64,000 nt of DNA. It comes from 66-474 sp036759545. GTDB lineage: Bacteria; Pseudomonadota; Gammaproteobacteria; Xanthomonadales; Rhodanobacteraceae. Made by a program: the position numbers and the translations under genes. This document shows, in pieces, positions 26,201 through 35,236 of this stretch; position 1 is the stretch's first letter; the number at the start of each line of letters is the position of its first letter. A model generated the notes under the pieces. It was not told the DNA's origin, searched no databases, and saw only the letters and a list, made by a program, of their open reading frames with translations. Location of the stretch: assembly GCA_036759545.1 (NCBI GenBank), contig DAIOUL010000001.1, positions 29,180-93,179 on the forward strand, written 5' to 3'.

Positions 26201-27438
26201 GAGGACGGCATTGTGGCGGAGGCGGCGCCGCGGTCTTCACCTCTGCTTTCAATCAATGCCTCGTAGTGGGACAGCAGGGCTGCACCGATCGCGTCCCATC
26301 CGTACTCGCGTTCGGCGACGCTTCTGGCATTACATCCCAAGCGCCGGATTTCCGCTGGATTGGAGATCAATTCCAGGACCGTCTCCGCGAAGGCTCCAGC
26401 CTCGTCGGCAAACAAGGCATCAACACCGGGTCCGAGCGAAATGCCCTCCGCGCCCGCGCGGGTGGTGACGATCGCCTTGCCGAGCGCCATGGCCTCGAGG
26501 ATTTTCAGCCGCGTTCCGCTGCCGGTCCGCAACGGCACGATGTACACCCCTGCAGCTTGGATGTACGGCCGCACGTCGTCCACGAATCCGGCCAATCGCA
26601 CGTTCGCCGCCATTGAGGGCGGTACCTTCAACCCATCGGATTTGCCTACGACCGTCAACCGTACATCGGGACGCGCGCTGAGGACGCGGGGCAACACCTC
26701 GGACAATAACCACTCCATGCCGTCGCGGTTCGGAAACCAGCTCATCTGGCCGACGAACACCAAATGCGATGCGTCTGGTTCGTTTGCGCCGGGCCGATTG
26801 AATTCCAGATCGACACCGTTGGGCACGACGTGAACCGGCGTCCCCGGTGCGAGACCGAGGAGCTGCTCGGCATCCGCCCGCGAGCAGGCGAGTACCGCAT
26901 CGGCACGCTCGCACGCGCCGCGTTCGAATGCCCGCAAACGCGGCAATTGTGTTCGCAAGAACCAGCGGGCGAACGCACTGGATTCCACCTCGATTCGCCG
27001 CTCCAGCAGGGTCTGTTCGACGTTGTGCGCGTTCAGCGCCAGCGGGGTCGAAGCGGGGACCTGGTCCGCATACGCCATCAGCGGCAGCATGTCGACGTGC
27101 ACCAGATCGAAGTGCGGCACGAGTTCGGCAAGCCGTGCACGCAACGCCGGAATTTCGTACTTGCGGGCGACGAATGGTGTGGACGACAGCAAGCTGCCGA
27201 TCGCGGCATGGATCAGCTTCGGGCGTGAGCGGGTGCTGGGAAGCGGGAAGCTTTCGAAGCCTGCGAGCATTTCGCGCAAGGGGCCGGTTTCGTCGGGCGC
27301 ATCGTCGGGCCGCAGGCAACTCAGCAGATGCACCTGGTGTTTCGACGCGAGCGCGCGCAGCAGGTGGAACGTGCGCAACTGATGTCCTTCCCGCGGCGGC
27401 CAGGGAACACGGCTGGTCAGGGCGAGGATGCGCGCCAT
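26197..27438 (-). CDS. Family 4 glycosyltransferase, XrtA/TIGR03087-like
   Basis: 413 aa GT-B glycosyltransferase. The start ARILALTSRVPWPPREGHQLR resembles the TIGR03087 group found in exosortase A EPS loci, whose N-termini read like LTHRIPYPPxKGDK. The C-terminal domain has GTRLKILEAMALGKAIVTT, the usual donor-binding region, and VFVGQMSWFPNRDG at the domain junction. ATG 27438 lies 1 nt after the stop of the upstream GT2 gene; an in-frame longer frame to 27510 is within that gene and lacks similarity. It overlaps the following gene by ATGA. It likely adds one sugar to the lipid-linked repeat unit; donor and acceptor are unknown. Confidence 0.9.
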   Translation of the reverse strand: MARILALTSRVPWPPREGHQLRTFHLLRALASKHQVHLLSCLRPDDAPDETGPLREMLAGFESFPLPSTRSRPKLIHAAIGSLLSSTPFVARKYEIPALRARLAELVPHFDLVHVDMLPLMAYADQVPASTPLALNAHNVEQTLLERRIEVESSAFARWFLRTQLPRLRAFERGACERADAVLACSRADAEQLLGLAPGTPVHVVPNGVDLEFNRPGANEPDASHLVFVGQMSWFPNRDGMEWLLSEVLPRVLSARPDVRLTVVGKSDGLKVPPSMAANVRLAGFVDDVRPYIQAAGVYIVPLRTGSGTRLKILEAMALGKAIVTTRAGAEGISLGPGVDALFADEAGAFAETVLELISNPAEIRRLGCNARSVAEREYGWDAIGAALLSHYEALIESRGEDRGAASATMPSS

Positions 27439-27439
27439 G

Positions 27440-28564
27440 TCAATGCTTCTTCCACAGTCCGCGCGGATCCAGCGCAATGCACGCCGGCAATGAGAGCAAC
27501 GCGGCGGCATTCAACATCGCGAAAGTGCCCGCGGTTCTCAATAACGGGACGCGTGCCGCCGCGCGCGGCCAGAGGATCGCCGCTGCCGCGCCGACATAGG
27601 CGGCGAGTTGCAGCCACATCACGAAGAAATAGAAATCGCCGGCTGCGAGGGCCGATGCGAGCAACGCGGCAAGCAACGCCCAAGGCGCGACCAGCCGCAG
27701 CAGCTTGTGCGAAACAAACGCGAAGAATGCGGGATTCGCAAACGGGTTCAACAGGCGCGGCAAACGCGCCATCAACTGCCAATTGCCCGCCAGCGTGCGC
27801 AGTTTGCGGCGGAACTCCGCGGCCGTGCTGGCACTCGGCGCGTCGATCGCGACGGCTTCGCGCGCCATCCAGACCCAGCCGCCGGAAAACACGACGCTCA
27901 ACGGCAGATACATGTCATCCAGTATCAAGCCCGGCGGGAGCGCAGGAATCAGTTCACGGCGCATGGCATGGATGGCTCCGCTGACGCCGTGCAGCCAGCG
28001 GAGTCGTGCCTCACCTTCGCGCAGCGCGACTTCCATGCGCCAGTACAGTCCTACATCGGTGCTCACACTGCTGCCTGCTGCCGCAATCGACAATTCTCCG
28101 CTCACCGCCCCTACCGCCGGATCGGCGAACGGCGCGACCAAGTTGCGCAGCGCGCCGGGCGCGAACCGCTGCCGCGCATCGGTGAACGCGACGAGTCCGG
28201 CCTCGACTTTACTCAGCGCGACGTTCAATGCAGCGGCCTTGCCTTCGTTTTGCTCCAGCCGCAGTACATGCACGCGCGAGTCCCCGATCGCAGCGGCCCG
28301 GGCGGTCTGATCGGTGCTGCCGTCATCCACGACGACCACGCGCAGGTTTTCCAGGGGGTAATCCTGCGCCAACACGTCGCGCACCCGCGCTTCGATGCGC
28401 TGCGCTTCATTGTGCGCGGCGATTACCACGGTCAATGCGGGCGTTTGCGCATTCGATTGCGGCGTGCGTCCGCGGTTGCGTGCCAGCAGCAAGACCAGCA
28501 CCGGGTACAAGAGGTAGGTGTAGAGGACCAGCGCGATGCTGACCCAGAAGACGACCGCGCTCAT
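27440..28564 (-). CDS. Membrane-bound family 2 glycosyltransferase
   Basis: 374 aa. An N-terminal membrane segment (4-27) precedes a GT2 catalytic domain (ALTVVIAAHNEAQRI, VVVDDGSTDQT, KAAALNVAL, and FTDARQRF where a DxD-like metal site is expected). Two or three C-terminal hydrophobic segments follow (LLRLVAPWALLAALLASAL, FYFFVMWLQLAAYVGAAAA). This is the topology of processive or lipid-linked GT2 enzymes. The start overlaps the deacetylase stop (ATGA at 28561-28564). An upstream in-frame extension is antisense-like and lies inside the deacetylase gene. It belongs to the EPS operon and probably extends the repeat unit at the inner face of the inner membrane. Confidence 0.9.
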   Translation of the reverse strand: MSAVVFWVSIALVLYTYLLYPVLVLLLARNRGRTPQSNAQTPALTVVIAAHNEAQRIEARVRDVLAQDYPLENLRVVVVDDGSTDQTARAAAIGDSRVHVLRLEQNEGKAAALNVALSKVEAGLVAFTDARQRFAPGALRNLVAPFADPAVGAVSGELSIAAAGSSVSTDVGLYWRMEVALREGEARLRWLHGVSGAIHAMRRELIPALPPGLILDDMYLPLSVVFSGGWVWMAREAVAIDAPSASTAAEFRRKLRTLAGNWQLMARLPRLLNPFANPAFFAFVSHKLLRLVAPWALLAALLASALAAGDFYFFVMWLQLAAYVGAAAAILWPRAAARVPLLRTAGTFAMLNAAALLSLPACIALDPRGLWKKH

Positions 28565-29331
28565 CCGGGCAGGAGCCGCGCGCGCAGACGTTCGTATCGG
28601 CGATTCCCCAGCAGCGCCTTCGGCCAGGAGAGCAAGCGGTAGCGCACCCGAATCAGCCGCGGCCGTACCCCGCGCCATCGCAGCAGGTTCGAAAAGTCAT
28701 CGAGGTCCAAGCCGCGCGTTATCGCGATCCGTTCGCGGCAATCATTGGCGAACGCACCACGGTTCACGCCGGGGATCGACGTCAGCACATGACGATAACC
28801 CAGCCTCAAAGCGGCGGCGCGCTCGCGCTCACCGCCGCGTCCGCCCGGCAACGCGAGCGCAGTCACCGCTTGACCGGTGATGCTTTCCAGCCGCCGCTTG
28901 CTTTCGATCAGTTCGGCGTCGAGTTCCTTCGCATCCAGATCTTCGAGGAATCGATGGCTGCGGCCATGCGATTGCACGCCCATGCCCGCCATAGCAAGCG
29001 CGCGCACGTCGTCTTCGGACACCATTCCCGGCCGGCCGATGAAGTCGGAGGTAACGAAGAATTCGGCCACCATTCCGCGCGCAGCCAGCAACGGCAGCGC
29101 GACGCTGCAATTGGTGGCGTCGCCATCGTCGAAGCTGATCACCACGCATTTGTCATGCGCTGCGACCGGCGCCGGCCCATCCAGACGAATGGTACGGAAG
29201 CCATGATCGCTCAGCCAGTCGAGCTGCCTTTCGAAATCCGCAGGCAGCACACTGTAAACGCGGTCCGCGCGAGCCTCTGCCGCCTGGTGCAGCCCGTGAT
29301 ACATCAACACGGGCAGCCGCGGCCCGTTCAT
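28561..29331 (-). CDS. Polysaccharide deacetylase (NodB domain)
   Basis: 256 aa carbohydrate esterase 4 protein that removes N-acetyl (or O-acetyl) groups from a polymer or its precursor. The catalytic/metal residues are visible as SFDDG (Asp68-Asp69) and SHGRSH (His122, His126). A third conserved block is ALALPGGRGG. No signal peptide is visible, so it may act on a cytoplasmic intermediate, although CE4 enzymes in EPS loci are often periplasmic. It overlaps the polymerase/ligase gene upstream by 4 nt and the GT2 downstream by 4 nt. It differs from the DUF3473-type deacetylase typical of XrtA loci. Deacetylation would leave free amines that could be substrates for aminoacylation or N-sulfation; that is an inference. 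Confidence 0.9.
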   Translation of the reverse strand: MNGPRLPVLMYHGLHQAAEARADRVYSVLPADFERQLDWLSDHGFRTIRLDGPAPVAAHDKCVVISFDDGDATNCSVALPLLAARGMVAEFFVTSDFIGRPGMVSEDDVRALAMAGMGVQSHGRSHRFLEDLDAKELDAELIESKRRLESITGQAVTALALPGGRGGERERAAALRLGYRHVLTSIPGVNRGAFANDCRERIAITRGLDLDDFSNLLRWRGVRPRLIRVRYRLLSWPKALLGNRRYERLRARLLPG

Positions 29332-30749
29332 TTTGCCGCCAGCCGCTTCTGCAGCAGTTGTTCGCGGCGGGTCGGGCGTCGCGGCATTGCGTAGCGGCGG
29401 ATGGGGATCGCCGGTTGCGGCGCCTTCGTTTCGGGGCGCTCCACCTTGGCGCGTTCGGCCAATGCCAGCTCACGCGCCTTGAGCATCAGCGCCACGAATA
29501 CCCAGAAGTAGCCGATCATCTGGGCGTAGGTGAAGCGGTCTCCCCAGAAATTGCCTATTACCAACGCTGGCCACGCACCCAGCATGCCCAAGCCCAGCGC
29601 ATAACCGACACTGCCCGGTGGAGAGTCGCGGAAAGTACGCCATGCGGCACGAAGGAAACTGAAGAACAATCCGACGAGAATGGAGATGCCGATCAGCCCC
29701 TCTTCGGCCAGGGTGCGCATGTACAAGTTGTGCGTATCCATCCCGTAAGGACTGACGGAGGAGAACGTGTAATTACCGGTGCCGAAAAGAGGATGTTTCT
29801 GCCATATACCCAAGGCCACGTCCCAAAACTCGTATCGGTCTGCGGTACTTGCGTCCACCTGCCCCCCTTCGACGTGCGTGCTGTCGAAGCGTTCGCTGAC
29901 CGAGTGCGGCATCATGGGTGGAACGATCGCGAGCGCGAGCGCCACCGGGATGACCATCTTCCAGCGGCCGCGCCACAACAGCAGGATCACCGCCGCACCG
30001 ACCAGGACGGAAACGTACGCCGCGCGGGAGTACGCCCAGAGCACGCCTAGCACCATGCAGATCACGCCGCCGGCCAGCAACGTTCGCCATACCTTCGACA
30101 AGCCACCGGCGATCATGAGGGCGAACAACATCAGGGCCATGGTGACGCAGAACGCCGCGAACTCGTTGGCGCCCAGCATGGAAAACGTTCCCTGCAGCCG
30201 CATGTCGTCGCTGTAGTGCCAGGCGCTGACGCTCATGTGTTCGGACCAGGTCACGCGCAGGATGTACGGCAGCGGCAGGAGCATGAAGAGGATCACCCGT
30301 TTCAGGTTGAACCAGTCGGTCACGCTCATCTCCACCACGAACAGCAGCAGCACTGCGAGCATCGAATCCTTGAGATCGTTGACCCGGCTGGAACCCGGGT
30401 CGGGATGGAGCCACATTCCGATCAGCAGCGTGATCACCGACCAGAGGACGTACAGCCACACCCAGCGATGCACGCCGCTCCAGCGGCTGATGTGTCCGCG
30501 CATCCGCCACGCGCCGATCAATGCCAGCAGAAAACCGACATTCAGAAAGTTGATGCCGAATGGCAGTTTCGGCAGATAGCCCGTCTGGATGTTCTGCAGC
30601 GGCAGCAGAAAAAGAAATGCATACAAGGCCCAGTTATGCCGGGTCGCAACCGGTTCGGACGCAGAAGGCGCCGCAGCCGCGGTCAACCCGCGGAGCCGCG
30701 AGGAAGCGGCGTGCGGCGCGCGCGAACGCTCAGGCAAAGGCGTAGCCAT
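29328..30749 (-). CDS. O-antigen polymerase/ligase family membrane protein (Wzy/WaaL-like)
   Basis: 473 aa polytopic protein with about 10-12 membrane segments. The Wzy_C/O-antigen-ligase signature is present as HPLFGTGNYTFSS followed by a periplasmic HNLYMRTLAEEGLIG. A short basic C-terminal tail is rich in Arg/Pro (IRRYAMPRRPTRREQLLQK). Such proteins polymerise or transfer undecaprenyl-linked glycans at the periplasmic face; polymerase fits best because flippase, Wzz and Wza genes are nearby. ATG 30749 was chosen because it lies 20 nt inside the upstream GT4 gene and gives a normal length; the frame is open much further upstream but only as a shadow of that gene. It overlaps the deacetylase by 4 nt. 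Confidence 0.88.
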   Translation of the reverse strand: MATPLPERSRAPHAASSRLRGLTAAAAPSASEPVATRHNWALYAFLFLLPLQNIQTGYLPKLPFGINFLNVGFLLALIGAWRMRGHISRWSGVHRWVWLYVLWSVITLLIGMWLHPDPGSSRVNDLKDSMLAVLLLFVVEMSVTDWFNLKRVILFMLLPLPYILRVTWSEHMSVSAWHYSDDMRLQGTFSMLGANEFAAFCVTMALMLFALMIAGGLSKVWRTLLAGGVICMVLGVLWAYSRAAYVSVLVGAAVILLLWRGRWKMVIPVALALAIVPPMMPHSVSERFDSTHVEGGQVDASTADRYEFWDVALGIWQKHPLFGTGNYTFSSVSPYGMDTHNLYMRTLAEEGLIGISILVGLFFSFLRAAWRTFRDSPPGSVGYALGLGMLGAWPALVIGNFWGDRFTYAQMIGYFWVFVALMLKARELALAERAKVERPETKAPQPAIPIRRYAMPRRPTRREQLLQKRLAAK

Positions 30750-31857
30750 GGCTCCTCCACAAGTCACGGTATACGTTCGCGTAGGCTTGTGCCATTCGAT
30801 CCGACGAATACCTTTCACTGACACGGCGGCGCAAGTCGGGCCGCGCACCGGCCTCGCCCAGAGCCGCTTGCATCGCCGATGCCAGTGCCGGGGCGTCCGC
30901 GACCGGCACCAACCGCGCCGACAGTCCGGAAAGAACGACCTGGGTCTGCCCGACATCGGTGCATACCACCGGCCGTGCTGCGGCCATGGCCTCGAGCAGC
31001 GCCAGCGGCAATCCTTCGTAGTGCGACGGAAGTACGAAGCAATCCAGCATGGGGTAGTAGCGCTCCAGGTCATCGCGCGCCCCGAGCAGGCGCACCCTCG
31101 CAACAATTCCGAGCCGCTCGGCGTGCGCCAACAACGCTGACCGGAGCGGGCCTTCTCCGGCGACGGTGAGCCACGCCGAGGGGGCCTGATCCGCCACGAT
31201 GGCGAATGCATCCAGAAGGCCGAGCGGATTTTTCTCCTCGGACAACCTCATCGCACTGCCGAACACGAATGCGTCCGCGGGTATGCCGAACTCCGCCCGC
31301 GGCAACGGCGGTGCGTCGGGCCTGAAACGCTCCGTATCGATTCCGTTTTCCACCAGGCAGATCCGGTCGGGTGCGACGCCGGCGTGCTTCACGTCATCCT
31401 GCATGCGCGCGGACACCACGCAGACCTTGTCGAAGCGCCGCAACAACCAGCGTTCGATCTGCGTATAAAACCGCAACCGCAGCGAAGTTGAAATCGGTCC
31501 ATGGAGGGTGGCAATGATGGGTGTCGAGCTTCCATGCCGCGCCAGCCACGCATAAAACGCGCTTTTGTAGCCGTGCACATGCAGCAAGGAATTGGGTTCC
31601 TCAGCGATCCGGCTTTGCAGCGAGCGAATCGTGCCCCAATCCAGCCGGCCACGGCAGGAAATACGTTCGGCCGGGACGCCCAACTCGCGCGCGCGCGAGA
31701 GCAGCGGTTGATCCGGATGCAGAGGGCTGTCCAGACACACCAATGTGCTGCGCACGCCCATGCGAGCCAACGCCGGGATCAGACCCAGCAAGACGTATTC
31801 GGCGCCGTACACTCCCGCGCTCGAATGCAAATGCAACACATGCGGCTCAGTGTTCAC
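30730..31857 (-). CDS. Family 4 glycosyltransferase
   Basis: 375 aa GT-B enzyme. The N-terminal domain starts HVLHLHSSAGVYGAEYVLL, and the C-terminal domain has AMRLSEEKNPLGLLDAF and the donor-binding E-x7-E region (HYEGLPLALLEAMAAARP). The ATG lies 11 nt inside the upstream GT4 gene, and its stop overlaps the polymerase gene by 20 nt, so translation is coupled. It probably adds one residue to the EPS repeat unit; the sugar is not readable. Confidence 0.92.
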   Translation of the reverse strand: MNTEPHVLHLHSSAGVYGAEYVLLGLIPALARMGVRSTLVCLDSPLHPDQPLLSRARELGVPAERISCRGRLDWGTIRSLQSRIAEEPNSLLHVHGYKSAFYAWLARHGSSTPIIATLHGPISTSLRLRFYTQIERWLLRRFDKVCVVSARMQDDVKHAGVAPDRICLVENGIDTERFRPDAPPLPRAEFGIPADAFVFGSAMRLSEEKNPLGLLDAFAIVADQAPSAWLTVAGEGPLRSALLAHAERLGIVARVRLLGARDDLERYYPMLDCFVLPSHYEGLPLALLEAMAAARPVVCTDVGQTQVVLSGLSARLVPVADAPALASAMQAALGEAGARPDLRRRVSERYSSDRMAQAYANVYRDLWRSHGYAFA

Positions 31858-33010
31858 CGAGCAGGTCCTGATAGAGGCGCAGGTACGCGTTCACCATGCC
31901 CTGGAGCGAGTGCTTCAGCTCCACCGTCGCACGGGCAGTAGTGCCGAGTGCACGGCGGAGCGCCCGGTTCTGCAGCAATTCCAGCATCGCCGACGCCAAG
32001 GCTTCCGGTTGTGAGGCCTCGACCAGCCTGCCGCAGTTCTCCCCGACCAGCTCCGGGTTGCCGCCGACCCGGGTGGCGATCACCGGCAGGGCGCAGGCCT
32101 GTGCTTCCAGAATTGCGTTCGACAAACCTTCGCTGCTCGATGCCAGTACGAACACGTCCAGTGCCGGAAGAATGCTCGCAATGTCATCCCGATCGCCGAG
32201 CAGGCGCACCGCATCGGTCAATCCGTGGAAGACGATCTGCTGTTCAACCGCATCGCGCAGCGGGCCGTCGCCCACCAGCAGCAGGTGCGCGCTGGGCACG
32301 GCCGCGTGCACTCCCGCGAACGCTTCGATCAAGTCCGAGTGGCGCTTGACCGGATAGAGATTGGCGACACAACCGACGAGCAACTCGTCGCCGGCAAAGC
32401 CCAGCTCTGCACGCATGGCGCTTCGTCCCGCTTCCTGCGGAACGAATTTCTGTGTGTCGACCCCATTCGGGATGCATATCAATTTGGCGGGATCGACCCG
32501 CTCAGTGGCGGCCAGCAAATCCAGGATCGCCCTGCTGGGCGCGACGATGCGGTCGAAACGGTGATTCAAGCGGCGCATCAGCCAACGCATCCTTCCGGAT
32601 TTCTGGAATCCCATGTCGCGCCGGTTCGAGAGCCGCCGCATCCGGCGAGGGTGGCGCGGCAGCAGGGCGTTTATGAGATCCGACTTCTCGTGATGCGATT
32701 GCACGATGTCGTACTTGCCTTCTCGCACCAGCCGGCGTATGCGCCAGATGGCGCGCAAGCCCGCGAACCCGTAGATCGCGCGAACCGGATGGTAGAGCAG
32801 ACGCACATGGGCTCGGTCCAGATTGCCCACAATGCTCGAGGTGTCCGGTTCGCTGGTGAGCTGCAACACATCCACCCGGCACTGCGGCGGCAATCGGCTG
32901 AGCAGGTTGCGCAGAAAACGTTCGCTGCCGCCCGCTCCGAGAATGGGTGTGTCGGTCAGCACCAGAATCCGCAGCCCTTCCGCCGCTGCTTCGCGGCCGC
33001 TTTCTTCCAT
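31847..33010 (-). CDS. Family 4 glycosyltransferase
   Basis: 387 aa GT-B glycosyltransferase. It begins with an acidic lead (MEESGREAAAEG) before RILVLTDTPILGAGGSERFL. The Rossmann junction has YPVKRHSDLIEAFAGV and the donor site SSEGLSNAILEAQACALP. The lead is longer than in its neighbour but the fold is standard. It overlaps the next GT4 by 11 nt and begins 5 nt after the outer-membrane protein gene. It is one of three GT4 enzymes in this operon, suggesting a repeat unit of at least four sugars when the GT2 is counted. Confidence 0.92.
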   Translation of the reverse strand: MEESGREAAAEGLRILVLTDTPILGAGGSERFLRNLLSRLPPQCRVDVLQLTSEPDTSSIVGNLDRAHVRLLYHPVRAIYGFAGLRAIWRIRRLVREGKYDIVQSHHEKSDLINALLPRHPRRMRRLSNRRDMGFQKSGRMRWLMRRLNHRFDRIVAPSRAILDLLAATERVDPAKLICIPNGVDTQKFVPQEAGRSAMRAELGFAGDELLVGCVANLYPVKRHSDLIEAFAGVHAAVPSAHLLLVGDGPLRDAVEQQIVFHGLTDAVRLLGDRDDIASILPALDVFVLASSSEGLSNAILEAQACALPVIATRVGGNPELVGENCGRLVEASQPEALASAMLELLQNRALRRALGTTARATVELKHSLQGMVNAYLRLYQDLLGEH

Positions 33011-33015
33011 GGTGA

Positions 33016-34455
33016 TCAGCGCTTGTAGCTGATGACGAAGAACACCACGTTTTCGTTGTAGCTCAGCCCGGGTTGGTTGCTGTTGTGCTGATTGCGGGTG
33101 AGATTGAGCCGCCAGCTCCAGTGTGGCGTCAACTGGTCGGTCATGCTCGGACCGTAGCTGTACAGTTCATCGCGGCGGTCCAGCGAGGTGTAGCTGGTGC
33201 GCTCCGCAGCGGCGGCAAAACCGGCAGTCAGCAGTGGACGCAGGCGGTATTCCACATTGAACGCAAGCCCCGGACCCTGCTGGCTGAAAGTCGGATCGTT
33301 CAGATAGTTCTGTTGCCGATAGTAAGGCGCGATCGAAAAACCCAGGCGCGGACCCTGATATGCATAATTGGCATCGAACCGCTTTTCGAGATAGATCTGC
33401 GGAGTGATCACCGCATTGCCCACGGTGATGCTGGTGGTGTCGATACTGGTGCCGATTTGCGTCGGATCGACAATCAGTTGCTCCGAAGCATCGGTGAACT
33501 GACGTGTGCCGCCAATGCCCAGCGTGCTCTCCGGTGTGACGTTCCAGTTCAACAGCGCACGCACCATGCTGCCCGATTGGTCTGGCGCGCCGTCGCCGAA
33601 AACGTATTTGGACCATCCCAGGATCGCATCGATCTGGATACTGGCAAGTTTGCTCTGGTAGCGACCGTAGATGTTGTAGCTGTCGTAGTCGGGAGTGAAC
33701 TGGCCCGGGCCGGTGCCGGGGTTGGTGAAGTGCGCGTGTTCGGCTTCCACATTCGCCGAGACCTGATCGGTCGCGTTGAGCTCTCGCACCAGTCGCAGCG
33801 CACCCGAACCACGCTGTGAATCGAAATACTTGGTCTTTGATGCGGTGGTATTGATGTAGCGGAGGTCCGCCTGCGCGCGCAACGCATTGCTGAAGTGAAG
33901 CAGCAGAGTGGGACCCGCCGAGAAGACGTTGGTCTGCTGCACGTTGGTCGGCGCGTTGTTGGCCAGGGGATTCACAGGCTCGACGCCGCTGTTTTCCGTA
34001 ATCGCGAAGGCCAGCCGTTCCGGAAGCATCACCCAGTTGAGCGCCGCCGCCAGATTGCCCCGGAATTCATTGCCGAAATCGCCCTGTAGGTAGTCGCGGT
34101 ATTCGATCTGCCCGACCGCATGCGCCTGCAAGGTCGAGCCGACCTGGTCATAGGAGAAGAACAACCGCGGGATCAGCAGGTCCTGACTGATCGGATCGTA
34201 CTGGCTCAGATTGATGTTGCTGCTGTGTTCCGCGCCCAGTTCGAGCGTGTAGTTGAGTTGTGCGGCGGGCCCTTCGTTCGGATGGAGGCCGGAAGGGACA
34301 TTGGTGCCGTAGCTCGGCTGGATGACCGGCTGCACGTTCGCGTCGGGCGGAGGCGAGGATGGCGGCGGACCATAATCCTGTGCGCCCGCAGCGGCGCTGA
34401 CCGCGCCGATCAGTGCAAAGGCCACGCCGCGGGCGAGCATGGTTGGTACCGGCAT
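33016..34455 (-). CDS. Outer-membrane beta-barrel protein of EPS locus (TIGR03016-like)
   Basis: 479 aa with a signal peptide ending near AAAGA. A proline-rich linker (PPPSSPPPDANVQP) is followed by alternating hydrophobic strands (NYTLELGAEHSSNINL, SSYTSLDRRDELYSY and others) and a C-terminal strand ending in FFVISYKR. The layout matches the TIGR03016 outer-membrane proteins of XrtA-type EPS loci and also EPS-associated barrels of the BcsC/PgaA kind. It is probably the outer-membrane conduit or an assembly partner for the exported chain. It lies between the BY-kinase-like protein and the glycosyltransferases. Sequence conservation in this family is low, so the family call is from context plus strand pattern. 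Confidence 0.8.
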   Translation of the reverse strand: MPVPTMLARGVAFALIGAVSAAAGAQDYGPPPSSPPPDANVQPVIQPSYGTNVPSGLHPNEGPAAQLNYTLELGAEHSSNINLSQYDPISQDLLIPRLFFSYDQVGSTLQAHAVGQIEYRDYLQGDFGNEFRGNLAAALNWVMLPERLAFAITENSGVEPVNPLANNAPTNVQQTNVFSAGPTLLLHFSNALRAQADLRYINTTASKTKYFDSQRGSGALRLVRELNATDQVSANVEAEHAHFTNPGTGPGQFTPDYDSYNIYGRYQSKLASIQIDAILGWSKYVFGDGAPDQSGSMVRALLNWNVTPESTLGIGGTRQFTDASEQLIVDPTQIGTSIDTTSITVGNAVITPQIYLEKRFDANYAYQGPRLGFSIAPYYRQQNYLNDPTFSQQGPGLAFNVEYRLRPLLTAGFAAAAERTSYTSLDRRDELYSYGPSMTDQLTPHWSWRLNLTRNQHNSNQPGLSYNENVVFFVISYKR

Positions 34456-34471
34456 AGGCCACCTTCGGCAA

Positions 34472-35236
34472 TCAGGGTGATTCGTTGAATACCAGTCCCG
34501 CCAGCTTGCTGGGATCGAAACCGGCTACCGCTCGATTGATGCTGGCCGGAGTGTCGCGCCCGTAGCCGGCCACCACGACCACGTAGTCGGCCAGGTCAGA
34601 CAGGATGCGCGCGTCCGGCGAGCCCTTGATCGGCGGGCCATCCAGGAACAGATAACGGTCCGGGTAGCGGCAGCGCAGCGAGTCCAGCACCGCGCGCATG
34701 CGGAACGAGGAGAAGTACTCCATGTGTCCATCGTGCACGTTGCCTGCTGGCACCAGCCGCAGCCGCGGAATGCCTGTGTGATAGAGGATGGGCTTGATGC
34801 CGACCGCGGGATGTTCGAGATAATCGGCCAACCCGCCCGAATTCGGATCCACGCCCAGGGCGATGTGCTGGCTGGGCCGCTGCAAATCGCAATCCACCAG
34901 CAGCGCGGTACGCGCTTCGTCGAAAGCAAAGGCCAATGCCAGATTGCGCGCAATGAAGCTGGCGCCGGAGCCGCGGCCGACCGGTACGATCAGCGTGGTG
35001 AAATTCTGTCCGTCGCTCAATTCCAGCAGGCGTGTTCGCAACTCGCGAAAGGAGTTGGTGAGTTCGCGCGTCGACGCATCGCCGTTGATCAGCCGTCGCG
35101 CTTCGAGCTGGTGCGGCGCAAGTGCGCCGCCTTCTTTCATCAGCGCGATCGAATGACCGGCACTGCCCCGGCGGGACTCGGACGCAACGGCAGTTTCTGC
35201 GCCCCGCAGGGTCTGTTCGCCTTCGATGGTGCTCAT
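34472..35236 (-). CDS. CpsD/CapB-like polysaccharide biosynthesis ATPase with degenerate Walker A
   Basis: 254 aa protein of the bacterial tyrosine kinase (BY-kinase) fold. It keeps the Walker A' strand ALLVDCDLQRP (Asp115) and the Walker B strand YLFLDGPP, but the P-loop reads VPVGRGSGASF instead of the usual GKT/GKS: Ala92 replaces the catalytic lysine. No C-terminal tyrosine cluster is present (it ends in LVFNESP). It is therefore probably not an active autokinase; it may bind Wzz and act as a structural or regulatory partner. Its start overlaps the Wzz-like stop by ATGA, the normal gene order for Wzz-kinase pairs. Similar GASF P-loops exist in other EPS loci as far as I recall, so this may be a conserved variant rather than decay. 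Confidence 0.88.
   Translation of the reverse strand: MSTIEGEQTLRGAETAVASESRRGSAGHSIALMKEGGALAPHQLEARRLINGDASTRELTNSFRELRTRLLELSDGQNFTTLIVPVGRGSGASFIARNLALAFAFDEARTALLVDCDLQRPSQHIALGVDPNSGGLADYLEHPAVGIKPILYHTGIPRLRLVPAGNVHDGHMEYFSSFRMRAVLDSLRCRYPDRYLFLDGPPIKGSPDARILSDLADYVVVVAGYGRDTPASINRAVAGFDPSKLAGLVFNESP

Noticed and set aside
30750..31211. N-terminal extension of the polymerase/ligase frame
   Set aside because: Its translation lies out of frame inside the GT4 gene and has no membrane segments; the normal length begins at 30749.
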